This document shows, in pieces, positions 53,183 to 61,413 of a DNA stretch of 64,000 nt (the stretch's first letter is position 1; each line of letters begins with the position of its first letter). The stretch covers positions 286,501 to 350,500 of the forward strand of contig NZ_UHIA01000004.1 in assembly GCF_900460215.1 (NCBI RefSeq), written 5' to 3'. Position numbers and translations under genes: made by a program. The notes below the pieces were generated by a model. That model saw only the letters and a program-made list of their open reading frames with translations, was not told the DNA's origin and did no database searches. Source of the DNA: Suttonella indologenes (GTDB lineage: Bacteria > Pseudomonadota > Gammaproteobacteria > Cardiobacteriales > Cardiobacteriaceae).

Positions 53183-54607
53183 TTATTTTTCCCACCGCCA
53201 CCATGGTTTTTTGCCCTGCGCTTTTTTCTCCGCTTTTGCCGCGCGTTTGGCGGCAAAATAGGCTTCGCGTTCGGCTGCTTTTTGCGCGCGCGCGGCTTCG
53301 CGGGCTTGGCGGCGCGAGCGATATTCTTCCGCTTCGTCACGCTTGATGGGATTCTCGTCGTCGTCATTGGGCATACTTTGCTCAAGGCGACTGAGAAAAT
53401 CTTGTTCTAATTGCTGATAAGCGCCGGAAAATTCCGGAAATGTGCCTTTGGGGGCGGCAAGAGCATGATAGAGTTCGCTTAGGCGGTATTGTTCGGCGGG
53501 TTTGCTGGGCATATAGCGCGGCGGCTCGCCGCTGACTTCGCTAATCAGCTTGGCTTGAATCAGACGGTCGAGAATCAGGCGGATTTTATAGGGCGTTGAG
53601 CCTGTGCAGCGATTAAAGAAAGCCATATCCGGCGCACTTTGGTTGTGTTTGTAGCGGTTTTGGGTAATGGCGTAGAGCATTAATCCGAGTTTCATCTGTT
53701 CGTCGGCATACCACTGGTTTTCATTATAGGGCGAGAGTAGGGAAGGAATTTGCACAAGACTGGCCACTTTCGCGCCCATTAAAAAGATAAGCCAGAGAAA
53801 TTGCAGCCAAAACAAAAGAATAATCACGCTGGCAAAGCTAGAGTAAATCACGGAATAATTGGTGCTGCCGGCAATGAAGATGCTGAATATTTTCGAGACG
53901 GGATACCAAAGCAAGAGGAAGAATGCCGAGCCGGTAAAAGCGGCTTTCCAGCTGACTTTGCAATTGGGAATCCATGAGTATACGCCGGCAATCAGTACGA
54001 AGACCATGGTAATCGGCAGAAAACCGGTCAGCAGTTTGAAGAGACCCGACATGCCGGGGATATGCAGAAAAGGTTGCAGCCATGAGGCGTCTTTCATGCC
54101 CAGCATCATGGTCATAATGGCGCTGATTAAAAGCGGTGCGAGCAAAAGGGTGGTGAAATACCCCATCAGGCGGGCACGCAGTGAGCGGGCATTTTCCACA
54201 CGCCAAATATCGTGCAGGGCTTGTTCGATGCTTTGCGAGATGTTTAAAACGGAGAAAAAGAGAAAAATCACGCCGATAATGCCGAGATTGCCGGCGCTGG
54301 TATTGGAGACAAATTCCATCAGATAAGAAACCACTTCCGCGCCCGCTGCGCCCATCGGCGAGAATAAATCTTCCAACCAAGGTTCAATGACGCCGCGCAA
54401 GCCGAAGCCTTGCAAGAGCGCAAAGGCAACGGCTAAGAGCGGCACAAGGGTTAATAGGGTTACATAAACCAAGGATTGCGCATCTTTGGCAATGTTTTCT
54501 TTCATATAAGCACGGAAAATGGCAAAAGGTAAAAATTTTGCCCAGCGCCATGAGCGCGGACCGCGATTGTTCCAGAGTTTTTCCCATAGTGCTTGAATAG
54601 AGAGCAT
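53183..54607 (-). CDS. YihY/virulence factor BrkB family membrane protein
   Basis: 474 residues. About six helices in the first 300 residues with DAQSLVYVTLLTLVPLLAV, SILDIW-type HDIWRVENARS and GSAFFLLLWYPVSKIFS. A cytoplasmic winged-helix-like region follows and then a highly charged Ala/Lys/Glu tail (about 420-474). The family was once called ribonuclease BN in error; its function is unsettled. Confidence 0.88.
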   Translation of the reverse strand: MLSIQALWEKLWNNRGPRSWRWAKFLPFAIFRAYMKENIAKDAQSLVYVTLLTLVPLLAVAFALLQGFGLRGVIEPWLEDLFSPMGAAGAEVVSYLMEFVSNTSAGNLGIIGVIFLFFSVLNISQSIEQALHDIWRVENARSLRARLMGYFTTLLLAPLLISAIMTMMLGMKDASWLQPFLHIPGMSGLFKLLTGFLPITMVFVLIAGVYSWIPNCKVSWKAAFTGSAFFLLLWYPVSKIFSIFIAGSTNYSVIYSSFASVIILLFWLQFLWLIFLMGAKVASLVQIPSLLSPYNENQWYADEQMKLGLMLYAITQNRYKHNQSAPDMAFFNRCTGSTPYKIRLILDRLIQAKLISEVSGEPPRYMPSKPAEQYRLSELYHALAAPKGTFPEFSGAYQQLEQDFLSRLEQSMPNDDDENPIKRDEAEEYRSRRQAREAARAQKAAEREAYFAAKRAAKAEKKAQGKKPWWRWEK

Positions 54608-54681
54608 GACGCATTCCTATGTAGTGAATTGAAGGGGTATGCTACAATAAAATCTGCCATTAAACACAGTCGGAGGAAAAA

Positions 54682-55125
54682 ATGTTGGGATATAAACATA
54701 TTTTGTTGGTTACGGATTTGCGCGAAGACAGCGATATTGTCGCTGCGCGTGCAAAGGCGCTTTTGCACACGCAGGACGCGCATTTAAGCGTTTTGCATAT
54801 TGTGGAAGAAACCGTCTTGGCGGCAGGTTATGAAATCGTGCCGATTGTGCCGGTCGGCGATGAAAACGAGCTGACTTCGCAAGCACAGACTAAAATCCGC
54901 GAGTTGTTGCAGCGTCATGATTTACAGGCCACCGTGCATATCGATACCGCCTTATCCACGCGGCGCGGCATTTTGGATTATGCGCAAAACAGCAAGCCTG
55001 ATTTGATTATTATCGGACGGCATAAGCGTACGGGCTTGGCGTCTTTGCTCGGCGCGACCGCAGACGATATTCTGCCCGGCGTGGAATGCGATGTGCTGGT
55101 GGTGCGTTTAGGCGAGCCGGTATGA
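54682..55125 (+). CDS. universal stress protein (UspA family)
   Basis: 147 residues, complete Usp fold: HILLVTDLREDSDIVAARA at the start, an ATP-site pattern GRHKRTGLASLLGATADDIL near the end and a final DVLVVRLGE strand. GGAGGAAAAA precedes ATG. Start of the next gene overlaps its stop. Confidence 0.88.
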   Translation: MLGYKHILLVTDLREDSDIVAARAKALLHTQDAHLSVLHIVEETVLAAGYEIVPIVPVGDENELTSQAQTKIRELLQRHDLQATVHIDTALSTRRGILDYAQNSKPDLIIIGRHKRTGLASLLGATADDILPGVECDVLVVRLGEPV

Positions 55126-55610
55126 GTGTAAACGTTCAGCTGATGGCTGAGATTGACAACGCTGCTTTGGCGGCGTTGTTGCGTATTTACGGCTTGAAAA
55201 CCGAAATCTTAGCCCCTGATGCGGAAATCCCCGGCAGTTTTTGGGGTGCGCCGGAGGCGGGATTGGTCAAAGATACGCTCTATATCCGCCCCGATACCCC
55301 TGTACATTCCGCCTTGCACGAAGCCTCGCATTGGATTTGCATGGATGAAGCGCGGCGCCATCAATTGCACACCGACGCCGGCGGCACGGTGCAAGAAGAA
55401 TGTGCGGTCAATTATTTGCAGATTCTGCTTGCCGAACGTCTGTCGGATGTGGGGCGCGAGCAAATGCTCAAAGATATGACCGCTTGGGAATATAGCTATC
55501 GCGAAGGCAGCGTATACGCTTGGCTGGCGGGCGACGGTCAGGAAGCCTTGCAATGGCTGAATGATTACGGCATTGCCGAGGGCGAAACGCTGACTATGCG
55601 CAAGCGTTAA
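55122..55610 (+). CDS. hypothetical protein with HExxH-like motif
   Basis: 162 residues, coupled to the Usp gene by ATGA. The core HSALHEASHWICMDEARRH includes HEASH, followed about 30 residues later by EECAVNYLQ. This is the layout of a small gluzincin-type metal site (two His and a downstream Glu), but no family is recognised and activity is untested. Confidence 0.65.
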   Translation: MSVNVQLMAEIDNAALAALLRIYGLKTEILAPDAEIPGSFWGAPEAGLVKDTLYIRPDTPVHSALHEASHWICMDEARRHQLHTDAGGTVQEECAVNYLQILLAERLSDVGREQMLKDMTAWEYSYREGSVYAWLAGDGQEALQWLNDYGIAEGETLTMRKR

Positions 55611-55684
55611 TCTTATGTAAAACTCGCGCAGGGCGAAATATGCGATACTGCGCCGACTGGTTCACAAATAATTGAGGATATTTT

Positions 55685-56530
55685 ATGAAACGTAGTGTAT
55701 TGGCAATGGCTTTGGCAGTGGCAGCAATCGGCGCGCAAGCGGCGAATTTGGAAAGCCAAGCGGAAAAATCCGGCTATGCAGTGGGCGTAGATTTTGGAAG
55801 CGCCTTGTCGGAATTTAACAGCGATGCTAAAGAACTGATTAATTTCAATGCGGTGGTTGTGGGATTCCGCGATGCTTTCGAGCAAAAAGAATTGCGCCTC
55901 ACCGATGATGAAATGAGTGCCGCTTTGGAAGCCTTGTCTAAAGAAGTGCAAGTAATAATGCAGGAAAAAATCGAAGCGGCGCAAAAAGAGTCGGTCGAAG
56001 TCAGCAAAAAATTCTTAGAAGAAAATGCGAAAAAAGAGGGCGTGAAAACTACGGACTCCGGCTTGCAATATGTGGTTAAAACCGAAGGCACAGGCAAGCA
56101 GCCGAGCAAAGACGATACGGTTAAAGTTACCTATGAAGGTCGCCTGATTGACGGCACGGTCTTCGACAAATCGGAAGAGCCGGTCAGCTTCGGCGTGAGC
56201 CAAGTGATTGACGGCTGGGTGGAAGGCATTCAATTGATGAAAGAGGGCGGCGAATACACCTTCTTTATCCCTTCCGAATTAGGCTACGGCGAATTCGGTC
56301 AGGCTTGGGCAGGCATTTTGCCGGGCGCGGCTTTGGTCTTTGATGTGAAATTGGTGGAAGTGGTTGCCGCTCCTAAACCTGAGGCGGTTAGCGATATCAG
56401 CACCCCTGCCATCGAAGAAGGTAAAGTGGAAGTGGTGGAAGTGCGCGACAGCAAAGCAGCGGAAGAAAAACCTGCCGCCGCCGAAGAAGCGAAAAGCGAG
56501 GAAAAGCCCGCAGAAGCGCATAAGCACTAA
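55685..56530 (+). CDS. FKBP-type peptidyl-prolyl isomerase (FkpA/Mip-like)
   Basis: 281 residues. Signal peptide to about 19 (AAIGAQAA), an N-terminal dimerisation/chaperone part with long helices (residues ~20-125), the FKBP domain (TVKVTYEGRLIDGTVFDKS, VIDGWVEGIQLMKEGGEYTF, GYGEFG) and an unusual acidic Ala/Glu/Lys tail ending EAHKH. Periplasmic folding catalyst. Confidence 0.9.
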   Translation: MKRSVLAMALAVAAIGAQAANLESQAEKSGYAVGVDFGSALSEFNSDAKELINFNAVVVGFRDAFEQKELRLTDDEMSAALEALSKEVQVIMQEKIEAAQKESVEVSKKFLEENAKKEGVKTTDSGLQYVVKTEGTGKQPSKDDTVKVTYEGRLIDGTVFDKSEEPVSFGVSQVIDGWVEGIQLMKEGGEYTFFIPSELGYGEFGQAWAGILPGAALVFDVKLVEVVAAPKPEAVSDISTPAIEEGKVEVVEVRDSKAAEEKPAAAEEAKSEEKPAEAHKH

Positions 56531-56546
56531 AATGTTAGCGTTTTTA

Positions 56547-56573
56547 AAAACCGACCCATGCGGTCGGTTTTTT
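56547..56573 (+). terminator. terminator of the FKBP gene
   Basis: AAACCGAC-CCATGC-GGTCGGTTTTTT. Confidence 0.92.
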
Positions 56574-56585
56574 ATTTTCTACGTA

Positions 56586-56608
56586 TATAGTCGAAGAATT
56601 GAAAAATA
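56586..56608. repeat. left end of a Correia-like MITE split by IS630
   Basis: TATAGTCGAAGAATTGAAAA then TA, cut by the IS630 end. The other part is at 60189-60276. Joining them at TA gives the sequence found in the whole copy at 59410. Confidence 0.75.
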
Positions 56609-57603
56609 TAGTCAATTCATCTCAAATATACTCACCAAACCCCAAAATAACACTTAAAACCTTCTTCGATTGTATCAAACTCTGACAAATGACTTCTAAG
56701 CCATCTTTTAATCGTTGCCCAAGTTTGCTCTATTGGGTTTAGCTCAGGTGAGTAAAGTGGTAATGGTAAGATGATGTGTTCATATGGTGTGTTATTGATA
56801 AGCTCTTGCAAGTGTTTCATTCTGTGAAATCTTGCATTGTCTAAGATGATAATACAAGGCTTGCCTGTTTGTTTGGTGTGATTGTTAAGACAAGGCAGTA
56901 GCATTTGTTCAAACCACGTTTCAAACAAAGCACTTGCCATTGTATTGTTGTAGATGAGTGGAGCAATCAAGTTTTTGGCTTTGTTGCCTATTTGTCCTGC
57001 CACTAAGGAGACTCGTTGATAGCGTCTGCCACTGACTTTATCATAGGCTCTTTGACCTTTTAGGCTTCTTGCATGAGTACGGTATAGGTAAGTATCAATG
57101 CCTGTCTCATCTATATAGACAAGCTCGTAACCGTGTTTGGACGTAGCTTGTAGTTGTGTTAATTTATCTTGGAATTCTTTGACTTTGTTTGGGTCTTGCT
57201 CGAAGTAAGTTGTGGTCTTTTTTTAAGAGTAATGTTCATTGCTTTGAGTGCTTTATGGATTGCCATATCACTACACCCAAATACTTCACCAATTTCACGT
57301 AGGTATTTGTCAGGATTTGCTTCTACGTAAGCAAGAAGCTCTTTTCTGTCAAACTTTCTGGGTCTGTTGGTGGGTTTTTTACAAGACAGATTTCCTGTTT
57401 CTTTAAGTTGTCGTCTCCAACGAAACACGGTGTGTCTTGATACACCAAAAGCTTCTATAACAAGGTCAATGTTCTTGCATTTGTCATAATAAGCCAAGGC
57501 TTTTTGTCTGATTTCTAGTGAATAAGCCATTTGAAGTAGTGATTAGTGAATGGTGATGGAGATATGGAGATGGTTGGTGTTGTTTCAAGGTTTGTTGGTT
57601 ATA
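56609..57603 (-). mobile_element. IS630-family element, copy A (right end lost)
   Basis: The left terminus is TATAGTCAATTCAT at the TA of a MITE. It holds a complete two-frame transposase. On the right it loses its terminus where it joins an IS5 fragment (GTTGGTTATA at 57594-57603). Copy B at 59724-60190 has the same upstream sequence and does keep the right terminus. Confidence 0.85.
56632..57530 (-). CDS. IS630 family transposase, -1 frameshift
   Basis: Frame 1 (57530-57159) gives an N-terminal HTH part (MAYSLEIRQKALAYYDKCKN, VSRHTVFRWRRQLKETG). The catalytic frame continues with the DDE residues in YIDETG, IILDNARFHR and SPELNPIEQTW. On the minus strand the frames meet at A-AAA-AAG (near 57224-57217), the classic -1 slippery heptamer, so one fusion protein of about 300 residues is expected. 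Whether it is active is unknown; the element lacks one end. Confidence 0.88.
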
Positions 57604-57841
57604 GAAGAACTGAACGAAAGAGCTTGCCAAGCGGTGATTCCGCCGACGAGCAAGCGAAAACTGCAACGTGCTTATGACCGGTATGTGTACAAATGGCGTC
57701 ATTTGGTAGAAAATTTTTTCTGTGGTTTAAAGGAGTTTAAGAAGATAGCCATGCGTTCGGAGAAAACAGACAGCTCCTTTGCAGCAAACATTTACCTCGC
57801 TGCAACCCTTATGAATTTAAGGTGATTGTCAACAGACCCTA
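57604..57841 (+). pseudogene. 3' fragment of an IS5-family transposase
   Basis: Reads QAVIPPTSKRKLQ, YKWRHLVENFFCGLKEFKKI and YLAATLMNLR, the C-terminus of IS5-type DDE transposases with the last catalytic Glu (VENFF). It is followed by a terminal sequence AGGTGATTGTCAACAGACCC. The 5' part is missing. Its flank shares GGCTCTAGACTAG (in reverse) with the insert at 8499. Confidence 0.8.
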
Positions 57842-57874
57842 GTCTAGAGCCATTTTTATTTTATAACGACTATG

Positions 57875-58156
57875 CTACCGCTTTCCCTTAGTAGCTTTGT
57901 TTATTCTTTGGATAAGCTCTGCAAAAAGCTGAGAAGGGCATATGCCTAAACCATGACAATAACTGATAAATTCAAAAATATCTAGCCGTCTATCCCCTGT
58001 CTCAATCTTGCCGATAAAAGAAGCGATTACACCCATTTCTTCAGCTAATGCTTTTTGTGATAAGCCTAACTCATTGCGCTTTTGTACAAAGCGCCTTCTA
58101 AGCCAAATTTGCTCATCTGAATGAATCGATGTTCTTAAAGTAGTTGCGTTTTTCAT
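57875..58156 (-). CDS. XRE-family transcriptional regulator
   Basis: 93 residues with a helix-turn-helix: LGLSQKALAEEMGVIASFIGK, then IETGDRRLDIFEFISYC. It is divergent from the small membrane protein gene at 58285. Two palindromic operators sit directly in front of it (58158-58201), so it is probably self-regulating. No partner restriction gene or phage is seen. Confidence 0.85.
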   Translation of the reverse strand: MKNATTLRTSIHSDEQIWLRRRFVQKRNELGLSQKALAEEMGVIASFIGKIETGDRRLDIFEFISYCHGLGICPSQLFAELIQRINKATKGKR

Positions 58157-58157
58157 T

Positions 58158-58201
58158 GAACCTATTTTAGGTTTAAGGTATCATAAACCTGTTTTAGGTT
58201 T
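58158..58201. promoter_or_regulatory. twin operator for the XRE regulator
   Basis: GAACCTATTTTAGGTTT (58158-58174) and AAACCTGTTTTAGGTTT (58185-58201), 27 bases apart, each an inverted repeat AACCT-N5-AGGTT. They lie between the divergent XRE and 58285 genes. Confidence 0.75.
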
Positions 58202-58284
58202 GACTTAAAACTAGGGTACCAATCAACTATTGGCATATAGAATAAGTGTTGGTTATTATTAATATTTTTATAGGATGATAAATT

Positions 58285-58551
58285 ATGGCAGAACCTCGTT
58301 TGCGCAAAGTAACCTCAAAAAAAGAAATGGAAAATGTAATAGATGATTTTGTAACTCAAGGTTACATTATCTTAGAGCAATCAGAACGTAATGCACTTCT
58401 TAAGAAAAAAACTTGGGGAACTGGAAGTGGTCATGTTATTTGTGCATTAGTAACAGTATGGTTTACTTTTGGGATAGGAAATTTAGTGTATGCGATTATT
58501 TCTAATGTTAATGCTCCAAAAGTTTTGTTAAAAATGGAGGATTCCCAATAA
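58285..58551 (+). CDS. small membrane protein
   Basis: 88 residues. A soluble N-terminal half (KKEMENVIDDFVTQGYIIL) and a hydrophobic stretch (VICALVTVWFTFGIGNLVYAII). No family recognised. It is divergent from the XRE gene and shares its operator region, so it is likely controlled by it. Bounded on the right by the IS30 copy. Confidence 0.65.
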   Translation: MAEPRLRKVTSKKEMENVIDDFVTQGYIILEQSERNALLKKKTWGTGSGHVICALVTVWFTFGIGNLVYAIISNVNAPKVLLKMEDSQ

Positions 58552-58558
58552 GGCAGAT

Positions 58559-59627
58559 TCAAGTATGAAGTGCAACGCACCCAAAGCTAGCTTTAACCTC
58601 CAATGGCGTCATAAAGCCTAGCACCTTACGAGGACGATTATTCAAATTGTCCTCTATCTCTTTAATGTATTCAGCGCAGAGATTATCAAGTCTCACAGAC
58701 TTAGGCAAAAATTGCCGAATCAATCCGTTGAGGTTCTCATTACTCCCTCTCTCCCAAGAGTGATAAGGTCTGGCAAAAAATATCTCGGCATTGAGTGCTT
58801 CAGCTATCTGTTCATGCCGAGAAAATTCTTTGCCATTATCAAAAGTAATCGTGCAAACCTTTTCAGCATTAAGTATCTCTATACAAGCTTGTGCCACTTG
58901 TTCGGCTTTACGATGCTTCAATGCTTTGAGTTTGACTTCTCTTGTTGTTCTTTCTACAAGAGTCACTAATGCTCCTTTGTGCTTATGACCAATGACCGTA
59001 TCACCTTCATAATCCCCTAAGCGGCTACGCTGTTCTACCATTTTCGGGCGTTCTGAAATATCTACTCTGTTGGGAATGTGTCCGCGTCTGTCATGAGCTT
59101 TGAAGCCACGTTTGCGGTAGGTTTTCTGACTACGCAGATGCCGATATAAGTCTGCGCCTGATTTCTTGTCTGCATAAATATAGCGATAGATGCTTTCATG
59201 ACTGGGAACATGTTGCCAACCCAGTCGTTTAAGATGCCCTGTCATCTGTTCGGGAGAATATTTTCTCTCAATCAGATGATTGATGTAGGCTTTGGCAAAA
59301 TCACTGAGTTGATAAGCGTTTTGCTTTTTACGATCTTCTGTCATTTCTTGAGCTTGCAGCGGTCGATAAGCTCTTTTACCTGTATTGCGTTTGATCTCTC
59401 GGCTGATGGTATAGTCAAAGAATTGAAAAAGTATTACGGCGTTGGCTCGCCTTGCCGTACGCTCTTGTACTGTCTGCGGCTCGCCGCCTTGTACTACTTT
59501 TTCACTTCTCCGACTATAGATTTATGGCAGCCCACGATATTGGCTATTTCGCTATATGAATAAGCGCTTTTCTAAGCACGGATATTTGATACCTTTGTTC
59601 TTGTATAAGATGTGTATAGTGTTTCAT
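58559..59627 (-). pseudogene. IS30 family transposase, broken
   Basis: Starts MKHYTHLIQEQRYQI at 59627, then a one-base deletion near LRK shifts the frame, and a Correia-like MITE sits between NIVGCHKS and TISREIKRN. The rest is intact (DYEGDTVIGH with the first Asp, TFDNGKEFSRHEQI with the second, YHSWERGSNENLNGLIRQFLP with the Glu). The 261-residue remainder from 59344 lacks the DNA-binding N-terminus. Confidence 0.88.
59410..59518. repeat. Correia-like MITE inserted in the IS30 transposase gene
   Basis: TATAGTCAAAGAATTGAAAA to CTTCTCCGACTATA. Removing the element with one TA restores CAT AAA TCT ACC ATC (H-K-S-T-I), the expected transposase sequence, so the target was TA and was duplicated. 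Confidence 0.9.
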
Positions 59628-59723
59628 AACGTTCTGATAGGTAAGAGTTGATAAGCAAGTGCAACACCGCACATCTTACATCTTCTCTCTTGTCTATTAA
59701 ACGTTGCACTTCAAGCTTGAATC

Positions 59724-60032
59724 TAAGAGAGTAATGTTCATTGCTTTGAGTGCTTTATGGATTGCCATATCACTACACCCAAATACTTCGCCAATTTCAC
59801 GTAGGTACTTGTCAGGATTTGCTTCTAAATAGGCAAGAAGCTCTTTTCTATCAAATTTTCTGGGTCTGTTAGTGGTTTTTTTACAAGACAAATTGCCTGT
59901 TTCTTTAAGTTGTCGTCTCCAACGAAACACGGTGTGTCTTGATACACCAAAAGCCTCTATAACAAGGTCAATATTCTTGCATTTGTCATAATAAGCCAAG
60001 GCTTTTTGTCTGATTTCTAGTGAATAAGCCAT
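59724..60032 (-). pseudogene. IS630 transposase N-terminal fragment
   Basis: MAYSLEIRQKALAYYDKCKN and LREIGEVFGCSDMAIHKALK are kept, with few changes from copy A. The frame then runs into the IS30 terminal repeat and ends at 59697. No catalytic residues remain. Confidence 0.85.
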
Positions 60033-60190
60033 ATATGAAGTAGTGATTGGTGGATGGTGATGGAGATATGGGGATGGAAGGTATTATTTCAAGGTTTGTT
60101 GGTTATAAATACACAGTTTTTGTATGTTAACCCGCCCAATAATAAAGCTTGATATTTTTAGGTGTGCAACTTTGCCATGAATTGACTATA
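59724..60190 (-). mobile_element. IS630-family element, copy B (left part lost)
   Basis: Holds the first ~100 codons of the same transposase as copy A (start at 60032) and the right terminus ATGAATTGACTATA at 60177-60190. The catalytic part is replaced by the IS30 element. Same orientation as copy A. Confidence 0.85.
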
Positions 60191-60276
60191 TTACGGCATT
60201 GGCTCGTCTTGCCGTACGCTCTTGTACTGTCTGCGGCTCACCGCCTTGTACTACTTTTTCACTTCTCCGGCAATAG
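60189..60276. repeat. right part of the Correia-like MITE split by IS630
   Basis: TTACGGCATTGGCTCGTCTT to CTTCTCCGGCAATAG. Continuation of 56586-56608; its outer end is slightly decayed. It lies upstream of the ArsR-type regulator. Confidence 0.75.
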
Positions 60277-60382
60277 AAGTCATTAAGAAAGTCTGTTTTT
60301 TTCATAACCATTTGAATATATATGAACTTTCTAAACGAGTTTCTTAAAGCCAAGAAAAATTTTTCAGAAAAATAAAAATTGC

Positions 60383-60411
60383 TTGTCATTGTTCTTGTCT
60401 TAGCGTAAAAT
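60383..60411 (+). promoter_or_regulatory. promoter of the arsR-type operon
   Basis: TTGTCA (60383-60388), 17-base spacer, TAAAAT (60406-60411). About 39 bases later the ATG region begins. Around the start site CTTCAAT...ATGAAG forms a weak inverted repeat that could be an operator. Confidence 0.6.
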
Positions 60412-60449
60412 TTCCACACTTCAATAAGTGTTGTAATGAAGAGATGAGT

Positions 60450-60806
60450 ATGAGTTGCAAACATGAGCATCAACAGCCAAAAGTCTTAACAGAGCAGGAA
60501 TTGCAAGCATTAAGCCGCAGTGCAGCGATGTTTGCGGCGATGGCAGAAGTCATGCGGTTGCGAATCTTATTGCTTTTGCATGAATATCAAGAATTATGCG
60601 TGTCGCAATTATCTGAAATGCTGGGAGATAAGGTCAATACCACCTCGATGCGTTTAAAGAAATTGCATGATGCCGGTTTGCTTGATAAGCGTCGCGATGC
60701 CAAACATATTTATTACCGCTTAAAAGACGAACATATTGTGAGCATTATTCATAATGCTTATGAACATTCCCATGAACCTGAAATAGGAGCAGACAATGAC
60801 TTGTGA
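60450..60806 (+). CDS. ArsR/SmtB-family metal-responsive repressor
   Basis: 118 residues with a winged helix (LCVSQLSEMLGDKVNTTSMR, LKKLHDAGLLDKRRDAKHIY). The last helix holds D93-x-H95-x10-H106-x2-E109 (DEHIVS...EHSHE), exactly the alpha5 zinc site of SmtB/CzrA/ZiaR, and the N-terminus has a further CKHEH. So it should sense zinc or a similar ion and release DNA when loaded. Translationally coupled to the His/Cys-rich protein (11-base overlap). ATG 60444 is an alternative start. Confidence 0.85.
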   Translation: MSCKHEHQQPKVLTEQELQALSRSAAMFAAMAEVMRLRILLLLHEYQELCVSQLSEMLGDKVNTTSMRLKKLHDAGLLDKRRDAKHIYYRLKDEHIVSIIHNAYEHSHEPEIGADNDL

Positions 60807-61206
60807 AATCCATAAAGAACACGACCATGTGCACGGCAAAGATTGCGGACATACGGCCATCCAACACGGCGATCATGTCGATTATTTGCATGACGGACAT
60901 TTGCACCACGTCCATGCCGACCATGTGGATGAGCATTATTTGGAAGTGAATGCGCAAAATCCGGATCAATGCACGGCAATGAAAGATTGCGGCTGCGTAG
61001 CCGGTTGCGATTGTGATTGCGAAGCAGGAAATTGCGATTGTCATCAAAATGCGCAAGGCTGCCATGATCGCGAGCATGTGCATGGTCCGAATTGCGGTCA
61101 TGAGGCTGTACCGCATGGCGACCATGTCGATTATTTGGTTAATGGCCGCCTGCATCATCCGCATGGCGATCATTGCGATGATCACGGCCCGGTACAGCTC
61201 GCCTAA
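60796..61206 (+). CDS. His/Cys-rich metal-binding protein
   Basis: 136 residues with 26 His and 13 Cys. Two related modules (about 11-47 and 94-130) share the pattern HVHG..CGH, HGDHVDYL, LHH and D/H-rich ends. Between them, residues 59-89 are metallothionein-like: CTAMKDCGCVAGCDCDCEAG then NCDCHQ. No signal peptide, so it is cytoplasmic. Storage or buffering of zinc (or another soft metal) is the likely role, since it is co-expressed with a zinc-sensor-like repressor. The single HGDHVDYL module occurs in small proteins of other bacteria, from memory. Confidence 0.8.
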   Translation: MTCEIHKEHDHVHGKDCGHTAIQHGDHVDYLHDGHLHHVHADHVDEHYLEVNAQNPDQCTAMKDCGCVAGCDCDCEAGNCDCHQNAQGCHDREHVHGPNCGHEAVPHGDHVDYLVNGRLHHPHGDHCDDHGPVQLA

Positions 61207-61230
61207 TATTAAGAGTTTACCTATTTTATA

Positions 61231-61264
61231 AAGACTGAATGCCGTTCTTGGCTTCAGTCTTTTT
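61231..61264 (+). terminator. terminator of the metal operon
   Basis: AAGACTGAA...TTCAGTCTT followed by TTT. The stretch to 61413 is otherwise empty and should hold the norM promoter. Confidence 0.85.
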
Positions 61265-61413
61265 ATGCTTTCTGCTATCTTGATTTTTATTCTGGGCGCA
61301 TGAATAAAGAATCTGCCTGCTCTGTAAAGATACGGATTCTATATAAAACCGGATTTGGCAATAAATCCGCTTTCTGCCACAATAGCGCTTTTTATTTTTA
61401 CTGAAAATATTTC

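Larger units (their letters stand above)
58556..59723 (-). mobile_element. IS30-family element disrupted by a MITE
   Basis: Terminal repeats read inward GATTCAAGTATGAAGTGCAA (left) and GATTCAAGCTTGAAGTGCAA (right), about 1168 bases. Without the 107-base MITE it is about 1.06 kb, a normal IS30 size. It abuts the cut edge of IS630 copy B on the right. Confidence 0.85.

Noticed and set aside
56600..60280. Prophage
   Set aside because: An XRE regulator and a small membrane protein are present, but there is no integrase, terminase or structural gene; all other content is insertion sequences and MITEs.
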